Shown piece by piece: positions 59,098 to 64,000 of a stretch of DNA of 64,000 bases. Origin of the DNA: Bacteroidales bacterium (GTDB lineage: Bacteria; Bacteroidota; Bacteroidia; Bacteroidales; P3); contig JAFRTM010000008.1 of assembly GCA_017439185.1 (NCBI GenBank), forward strand, positions 1 through 64,000. The letters are read 5' to 3'. Position 1 is the first letter of the stretch. Each line of letters opens with the position of its first letter. The notes beneath the pieces are model-generated. The model was given only the letters and a program-made list of their open reading frames with translations, did no database searches and was not told the origin of the DNA. A program made the translations under genes and the position numbers.

Positions 59098-61343
59098 GCA
59101 CAAAAGACTACATAACTATAAAGGGAGCCTGCGAAAACAACCTGCGGAACCTCTCGCTGAAAATCCCCAAACATTGCATCACGGTGTTCACCGGAGTGTC
59201 GGGAAGCGGCAAGTCCTCGCTGTGTCTCGACACCGTGGCCGCCGAAAGCCGCCGCGAACTTAACGAGACCTTCCCGTCGTTCGTCCAGCAATACCTGCCC
59301 AAGTACGGCCGTCCCAAGGTGGAGAGCATTCAAAACCTGCCCGTCACCATCGTCATCGACCAGAAGAAGCCTGCCAACAACAGCCGCTCCACTGTGGCGA
59401 CATATACCGACATCTACGCTTTGCTGCGACTGCTCTTCTCGCGTGTCGGCGAGCCCTTCGTCGGCTACAGCGACTCCTTCTCGTTCAACCATCCGAGCGG
59501 CAGCTGCCCCCGTTGCGCAGGATTGGGCGAGATCCGCGAGCTGGACATCCACAAGTTGGTGGACTTCGACAAGTCGCTCAACGACGAGGACACCATCCAC
59601 TATATAGCCTTCGGCAAAGGCGGCTGGCGCTGGATACGCTATGCCTACAGCGGCCTGTTCGACCTCGACAAGAAGATACGCGACTACAGCCCCGAAGAAC
59701 TTGACCTCTTCCTGAACTCGCCCCAGATAAAACTCAAGAATCCGCCTGCCAACTGGCCTAAGAGCGCCAAATACGAAGGCCTCATTCCTCGCATGTACCG
59801 CAGCATCATCAACTCCGAAGAAGGCCTGCTCCATGCCTCTGTGCTCAACCCCATGCTGACCATGGGTACATGCCCCGACTGTGGCGGCACCCGCCTCAAC
59901 GAGAAGATACGCTCCTGCAGAATACACGGACTCAATATCGCAGAGGTGTCTGCCATGAGCATCAGCGACTGCCGTCAATGGTTGGCTTCCATCGAACATC
60001 CTCTGGCCGACGACATCAAGCGCGCTACCACCGAACGGCTGGCAGCCTTGGAGGAGATAGGTATCGGCTACCTCACACTGGACCGGGCCATCGGCTCCAT
60101 CTCCGGCGGAGAGGCGCAACGCTGCAAGATCGCCAAATACATCAACTCGCCCCTTTCTGACGTGATGTATGTCCTCGACGAGCCCAGCGTGGGACTCCAC
60201 CCTCAGGACATCGCACGCCTCAAACGCTCGCTCCTCCGCCTCCGCGACCACGGCAACACACTCCTCATCGTGGAGCACCACCGCGAGATTATCGCCATGG
60301 CCGACCACATCGTGGACATGGGGCCGGCAGCCGGCACCCTCGGCGGCGAGATCATCTACGAAGGCAGCTATGATAACCTGCTCTCGGCCGACACGCCCAC
60401 CGCACGGTCGCTGAGCATCGCCACACAGTTCAAGTCGCAGGTAAGGAAGCCGTCCGGCTGGCTGGACATCGAGCATGCCGACCTCCACAACCTCAAGGAC
60501 CTCTCTCTGCAGATTCCACTTGGCGTTCTTACCGTGGTAGCTGGCGTAGCCGGCTCGGGTAAGTCGTCGCTGATGCAGTACTGCCTCGACAAATATACCG
60601 ACCAAGCCATATTCATCGGGCAGCACAACATAGGAATCAACCTGCGCAGCACGCCCGCCACCTACCTCGACATCTCCGACCCAATACGCCACCTTTTCGC
60701 CAAAGCAAACAAAGCCAGCGCACAACTCTTCTCGTTCAACAGCCAGGGGGCTTGCCCCCACTGCCAGGGCAAGGGAGTCATCAAGAGCGATATGGCGTTC
60801 ATGGAGACCATCGAGACCGAGTGCGACCTCTGCCACGGCACCCGCTATGCGCCGGAGGTGCTGAAACACACCTTCCGCGGAAAGAATATCGCCGAGGTGA
60901 TGAACCTCACGGTCGATGAGGCCATCGACTTCTTCGGCGACCAGCCCTTCCTGCCCAAGCTGCAGGCACTCGCCGACGTGGGCCTCGGCTATATCCATCT
61001 CTGCCAAGCCATGACGACCCTCTCGGGCGGAGAGCTCCAGCGGGTAAAACTCGCCGACAACCTGCAACGGCAAGGCGAGATATTCATCATCGACGAACCC
61101 ACCGACGGTCTCCACCTCCTCGACGTGCAGCGTCTCATGACGCTCTTCAACAACATGGTGGACAGGGGCAACACCCTTATACTCATCGAACACAGCCTCG
61201 ACGTGATGAAGCAGGCCGACTATATCATAGAATTAGGTCCCGAAGGAGGAGAACAAGGAGGACAGCTCCTCTTTGCAGGACTTCCCCGCCAGATGCTCGA
61301 CGCCGAAGCCTCGGTCACACGGCCCTATCTCGTAAACGACTAA
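59094..61343 (+). CDS. UvrA2-like ABC ATPase lacking the UvrB-binding domain
   Basis: The product (749 residues) has two ABC ATPase halves of UvrA type: Walker A GVSGSGKSSLCLD (about 34) and GVAGSGKSSLMQY (about 486), signatures SISGGEAQRCKIA (about 338) and TLSGGELQRVKLA (about 643). Cys pairs of the zinc modules are seen at CPRCAGLGE, CPDCGGTRL and CPHCQGKG/CDLCHGTRY. After the first Walker A the sequence passes straight to the signature-insert region, without the UvrB-binding domain of UvrA (about 940 residues), as in UvrA2/drug-tolerance paralogues. I chose GTG 59094, which overlaps the patatin stop (GTGA); no ATG lies near the conserved start. Confidence 0.85.
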   Translation: MSTKDYITIKGACENNLRNLSLKIPKHCITVFTGVSGSGKSSLCLDTVAAESRRELNETFPSFVQQYLPKYGRPKVESIQNLPVTIVIDQKKPANNSRSTVATYTDIYALLRLLFSRVGEPFVGYSDSFSFNHPSGSCPRCAGLGEIRELDIHKLVDFDKSLNDEDTIHYIAFGKGGWRWIRYAYSGLFDLDKKIRDYSPEELDLFLNSPQIKLKNPPANWPKSAKYEGLIPRMYRSIINSEEGLLHASVLNPMLTMGTCPDCGGTRLNEKIRSCRIHGLNIAEVSAMSISDCRQWLASIEHPLADDIKRATTERLAALEEIGIGYLTLDRAIGSISGGEAQRCKIAKYINSPLSDVMYVLDEPSVGLHPQDIARLKRSLLRLRDHGNTLLIVEHHREIIAMADHIVDMGPAAGTLGGEIIYEGSYDNLLSADTPTARSLSIATQFKSQVRKPSGWLDIEHADLHNLKDLSLQIPLGVLTVVAGVAGSGKSSLMQYCLDKYTDQAIFIGQHNIGINLRSTPATYLDISDPIRHLFAKANKASAQLFSFNSQGACPHCQGKGVIKSDMAFMETIETECDLCHGTRYAPEVLKHTFRGKNIAEVMNLTVDEAIDFFGDQPFLPKLQALADVGLGYIHLCQAMTTLSGGELQRVKLADNLQRQGEIFIIDEPTDGLHLLDVQRLMTLFNNMVDRGNTLILIEHSLDVMKQADYIIELGPEGGEQGGQLLFAGLPRQMLDAEASVTRPYLVND

Positions 61344-62566
61344 AGCCTGCTACGCCTTGTGGTAACCCATACCGCCAGGCTGCTCAGCACCGTCACCAGC
61401 ACAAAAGTCAGCAGGAAATCCGTCGCCTTCATGGCGACCGGGAACGCGCTCACCACAAAGCCGGTTCCCATCTTTATCAGTCCGAAGGTCTGCTGCAGCC
61501 AGCATAGGATAAAGCCGAACACCAGGCCCGACAACGCCCCTATCATGCTTATCATCACCCCTTCCTCGAAGAACATCCTCTTCACCTGCTTCTTCGTCAT
61601 TCCCATGCTGCGCAGGGTGGCCACGTCGCGCTTCTTGTCGATCATCAGCAGCGCCAGCGACGCCATAAGGTTCAGCGTCGAAATCAGGACAATCAGCGAC
61701 AGTATCAGTATGATGCCCCACCGCTCGGTACGGTATATCTTATAATATAGCGGCTGCTGCTCGTAGCGGTCTTTTACCAGGAACTTCTCGCCCGCGATAT
61801 TTCTTACCGCCTCCTTCACCTTGGCCGCGTTGGCCTTGGGCGACAACCCTATCGCCAGCGACGTGCACTCGTCGTCGTCATAATCCAGCAGGCTCCTCAC
61901 GAATCCTATGCTCGCCACCACATATTTGCCGTCTATGTCCTCCTGTATATAATAGGTGCCGGCCAGGTAGGCGTAACCGGTGTTGAACGCCTCGTCCATC
62001 GTATAGCCTATTCCCTCCACTCTCTTGGGAATATGCACCGCCATCGCCTCCGCCGCAAGGCTCTTGAGGCCCAGCTGGTCGTACAGCAGCTCTCCCATCA
62101 CCGCATAATTCAGCGTCTCCTCCTCTCCCCACCGGTTGTAGCCTTCGCTCTCCAACACATAAACCCCGTCATACAGCAGCGTGTCGATACCGGTTATCTT
62201 CTGGTAGTTCCCGTCCACGCCGCGCAGCTCCACGATGGCCTGGTTCTGCTTGTGGGTCACCCAGGCGTTCTCCTCCACTATCTCGCTGACCACTGCCACC
62301 CCGGGGATTTGCCTCAGCTGCTCCATGTCGATGTCTCCGCTCCTGAACGACTTGCCCTCTGCCGGCTCCACCACCAGCTCGGGGTCGAACGAGTTGAACA
62401 TCGACTGCGTCAACTTCCCGATTCCGTTATACACGCTCAGCACCACTATCAGCGCCATCGACGACACGCTCAGCCCTATGAGCGAAATCCACGATATGAC
62501 GTTTATCACGCTCTTGCTCTTGCGGGCCACAAGATACCTCAGTGCTATGAAGAAGGGAAGTCTCAC
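61340..62566 (-). CDS. LolC/LolE-type ABC transporter permease
   Basis: Inner-membrane MacB/FtsX-fold permease, likely part of the lipoprotein-releasing system. One N-terminal membrane helix follows FFIALRYLVARKSKSVINVI (about 5-24) and a large periplasmic domain (about 45-265); three more helices lie at about 278-300, 325-350 and 370-395. The signature ALLMIDKKRDVATLRSMGMT(KKQV) (about 310-335) is typical. The ATPase partner is not in the window. The stop overlaps that of the convergent UvrA2-like gene. Confidence 0.87.
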   Translation of the reverse strand: MRLPFFIALRYLVARKSKSVINVISWISLIGLSVSSMALIVVLSVYNGIGKLTQSMFNSFDPELVVEPAEGKSFRSGDIDMEQLRQIPGVAVVSEIVEENAWVTHKQNQAIVELRGVDGNYQKITGIDTLLYDGVYVLESEGYNRWGEEETLNYAVMGELLYDQLGLKSLAAEAMAVHIPKRVEGIGYTMDEAFNTGYAYLAGTYYIQEDIDGKYVVASIGFVRSLLDYDDDECTSLAIGLSPKANAAKVKEAVRNIAGEKFLVKDRYEQQPLYYKIYRTERWGIILILSLIVLISTLNLMASLALLMIDKKRDVATLRSMGMTKKQVKRMFFEEGVMISMIGALSGLVFGFILCWLQQTFGLIKMGTGFVVSAFPVAMKATDFLLTFVLVTVLSSLAVWVTTRRSRL

Positions 62567-62934
62567 TGTTTCAACAATTTCTCAATATTTTCCATACGGT
62601 CGAGGGTGTCGTCGAGGAAGAACTCCAGCTCGGGGATAATCCTCAGCTGCTTCCCTTCCCTGATGCCCAGACGGCGGCGCAGGTCGGCGGTGTTGGCTTT
62701 TATCGCAGCCATCACCAGCTCCTTGGTGGCAGCCACGGCCGGCTCCACTCCCGGCATCTGCCCTATGGGATAGATGCTCACAAATATCCTCGCGATGCTC
62801 AAGTCGGGCGTCACCCTCACCTCGGTTACCGTGATCAGCGAGTTGCCGAGCACTGGCTTCATCTCTTTCAGCATGATGTCGCCCATGTCCTGCTGTATCA
62901 GCCGGGCTATCTTATTTTGTCTTGTCGATTCCAT
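62563..62934 (-). CDS. rbfA: Ribosome-binding factor A (RbfA)
   Basis: Small KH-domain protein for 30S maturation. STRQNKIARLIQQDMGDIML (about 3-22), VTEVRVTPDLSIARIFVSIYP (20 of these about 36-55) and RLGIREGKQLRIIPELEFFLDD (core PELEFFLDD, about 101-109) are diagnostic; the length is 123 residues. It overlaps the permease gene by 4 bp and mtnA by 23 bp. Confidence 0.94.
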   Translation of the reverse strand: MESTRQNKIARLIQQDMGDIMLKEMKPVLGNSLITVTEVRVTPDLSIARIFVSIYPIGQMPGVEPAVAATKELVMAAIKANTADLRRRLGIREGKQLRIIPELEFFLDDTLDRMENIEKLLKQ

Positions 62935-63898
62935 CTTCTGTTATATATCCTGTTATCAATTCTTTTGGTGTCACGTCGAATGCCGGGTTGTAAACTCCCA
63001 CTCCTTCGGGAGCCATGCGCCGCTCGTAGTGCCTGGTGGTCACCTCGTCGCCATTCCGCTGCTCTATTACTATATCGTTGCCCGTCGGGCAGCTGTCGTC
63101 GAACGACGACCGCGGGCCGCACACGTAGAACGGCACCCCGTAATGCTTCGCCGCTATCGCCACTCCGAGTGTCCCTATCTTGTTGGCCACATCGCCGTTG
63201 CGCGCCACCCTGTCGCAGCCCACCAGCACCAGTCCTATCTTCCCTGCCGCCATCAGGCTCGCAGCCATATTGTCGCATATCACCGTCACGTCCACTCCCC
63301 TCTCCTGCAGCTCGTAGGCCGTAAGCCTTGCGCCCTGCAGCAGCGGCCGGGTCTCGTCGGCATAGACCTTCACCCGCTTCCCCTCTTCCATAGCCGCATA
63401 TATCGGAGCCAGCGCCGTGCCGTAATGGCCCGTGGCCAGATAGCCTGCGTTGCAGTGGGTCAAAACTCCCATGCCGTCCTCTATCAGTGCCTTTCCGTGC
63501 TCCCCTATCGCCTCGCACCTCGTCCATTCTTCCTCCCTTATCCTCTCCGCCTCGTCTCTCAGCCGCTCCACGACATTACCCTCGCCTGCTCCATACACTT
63601 TCTCCATCCGCTCCATCGCCCACATCAGGTTCACCGCCGTAGGTCGCGCACTGCCTATCCTCTCCCTCGCCTCGGCGAAATCCTCGCCGTTGGCCACAGC
63701 CACCGCCAGCCCCATCGCCGCCCCTACGCCTATCAGCGGAGCGCCTCTCAACGCCAGGGTTTTTATCGCCTCAGCCACCTCCGCCGATCTTCTCAGCACA
63801 AGATACGCCTCCTCGGCCGGCAACCTTCTCTGGTCCAGCACACGCAGGGCCGTTCCGCCCTCCTCGATACGGCATATTTCTTTCTCTTCCTTTGCCAT
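62912..63898 (-). CDS. mtnA: Methylthioribose-1-phosphate isomerase MtnA
   Basis: Methionine-salvage enzyme that converts methylthioribose-1-phosphate to methylthioribulose-1-phosphate; related to eIF2B. ALRGAPLIGVGAAMGLAVAV (about 48-67), LTHCNAGYLATGHYGTALAP (about 147-166, with the catalytic Cys), VGCDRVARNGDVANKIGT (about 226, with the catalytic Asp) and NPAFDVTPKELI (about 306) are clear. The length of 328 residues is normal. Its 3' end overlaps rbfA; no other salvage genes are in view. Confidence 0.93.
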   Translation of the reverse strand: MAKEEKEICRIEEGGTALRVLDQRRLPAEEAYLVLRRSAEVAEAIKTLALRGAPLIGVGAAMGLAVAVANGEDFAEARERIGSARPTAVNLMWAMERMEKVYGAGEGNVVERLRDEAERIREEEWTRCEAIGEHGKALIEDGMGVLTHCNAGYLATGHYGTALAPIYAAMEEGKRVKVYADETRPLLQGARLTAYELQERGVDVTVICDNMAASLMAAGKIGLVLVGCDRVARNGDVANKIGTLGVAIAAKHYGVPFYVCGPRSSFDDSCPTGNDIVIEQRNGDEVTTRHYERRMAPEGVGVYNPAFDVTPKELITGYITEDGIDKTK

Positions 63899-63912
63899 GG
63901 TCTTCTCTCGGC

Positions 63913-63934
63913 TTTACCCTTGCTTTGCCCTTAA
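63913..63934. repeat. 11-bp microrepeat, two copies
   Basis: TTTACCCTTGC then TTTGCCCTTAA; same family as the repeat at 10681-10702. Confidence 0.6.
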
Positions 63935-63947
63935 CCTGTGTACTACT

Positions 63948-63983
63948 AAAAACCCCGTAACATTTCTCTTTGTTGTTACAGGG
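63948..63983 (-). terminator. Leftward terminator upstream of mtnA
   Basis: Read on the minus strand, CCCTGTAACA and TGTTACGGGG form a stem followed by TTTTTAG, so it would end transcription of a leftward gene lying beyond the window's right edge. Confidence 0.6.
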
Positions 63984-64000
63984 TCTTGGGTGGGAGGTGG

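Noticed and set aside
58998-61193. 731-residue open frame opposite the UvrA2-like gene
   Set aside because: Antisense shadow; the UvrA motifs are all on the plus strand.

Overview
The window is from a member of the Bacteroidota, most likely an anaerobic Bacteroidales species. The signs are promoters of the -33 TTTG / -7 TAnnTTTG type in front of many genes, a tmRNA tag reading GENNYALAA, a type IX secretion (T9SS) C-terminal sorting domain, a TonB-domain protein, and the Bacteroidota order of the division and cell-wall (dcw) cluster. I could not assign a genus. The backbone looks GC-rich, while 22.8-25.0 kb and above all 33.8-38.0 kb are clearly AT-richer.

Layout. Positions 1-113 hold the start of a leftward DUF6266-like gene, followed by short tandem repeats. 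Positions 911-16337 (minus) are the dcw cluster mraZ-rsmH-ftsL-ftsI-murE-mraY-[murD remnant]-ftsW-murG-murC-ftsQ-ftsA-ftsZ. The murD slot holds only a 178-residue C-terminal domain. Next come a DUF4159 protein and rsmE (minus), then a B12-dependent ribonucleotide reductase (plus), tRNA-Asp and tmRNA. Positions 22.8-25.3 kb encode two secreted proteins, one with a probable ACG start and one with a T9SS sorting domain. Positions 25.5-31.3 kb carry a Na/Pi cotransporter, mnmA and a sensor kinase/response regulator pair.

Positions 31.3-40.1 kb are the most accessory-like part. They hold a cupin, a decayed outer-membrane protein gene, and then an AT-rich island: a structured leader RNA ending in a terminator-like hairpin, a 5-methylcytosine DNA methyltransferase, a PLD-type nuclease and a Z1-domain P-loop ATPase. 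Behind the island are shuffled fragments of vsr, a HAD phosphatase gene and a RhuM gene, followed by the intact HAD-vsr pair. Together these look like a restriction-modification or defence locus with a leader that may attenuate transcription, plus a patch-repair enzyme that would fix T:G mismatches arising from 5mC deamination.

Positions 40.2-64 kb are mostly housekeeping: flavoproteins, rlmD-type methyltransferase, rpmH, secG, a RecD-like helicase, two glutathione peroxidases, an LD-carboxypeptidase lipoprotein, a PhzF protein, a TonB-domain protein and a VanW protein. An operon from 54.5 to 61.3 kb runs kamB-kamC-yraN-TIGR04076-(patatin fused to a YiiX-like cysteine hydrolase)-uvrA2-like. 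A leftward set of mtnA, rbfA and a LolC/E-type permease closes the window.

The points I would follow up first are the methyltransferase leader RNA with its mutually exclusive pseudoknot and terminator, the murD remnant kept in the dcw cluster, the three-gene nuclease island with its scrambled vsr/HAD edge, the patatin-YiiX fusion, and the stand-alone kamBC pair behind two palindromes. All functional calls rest on motif reading by eye; no database search was run.
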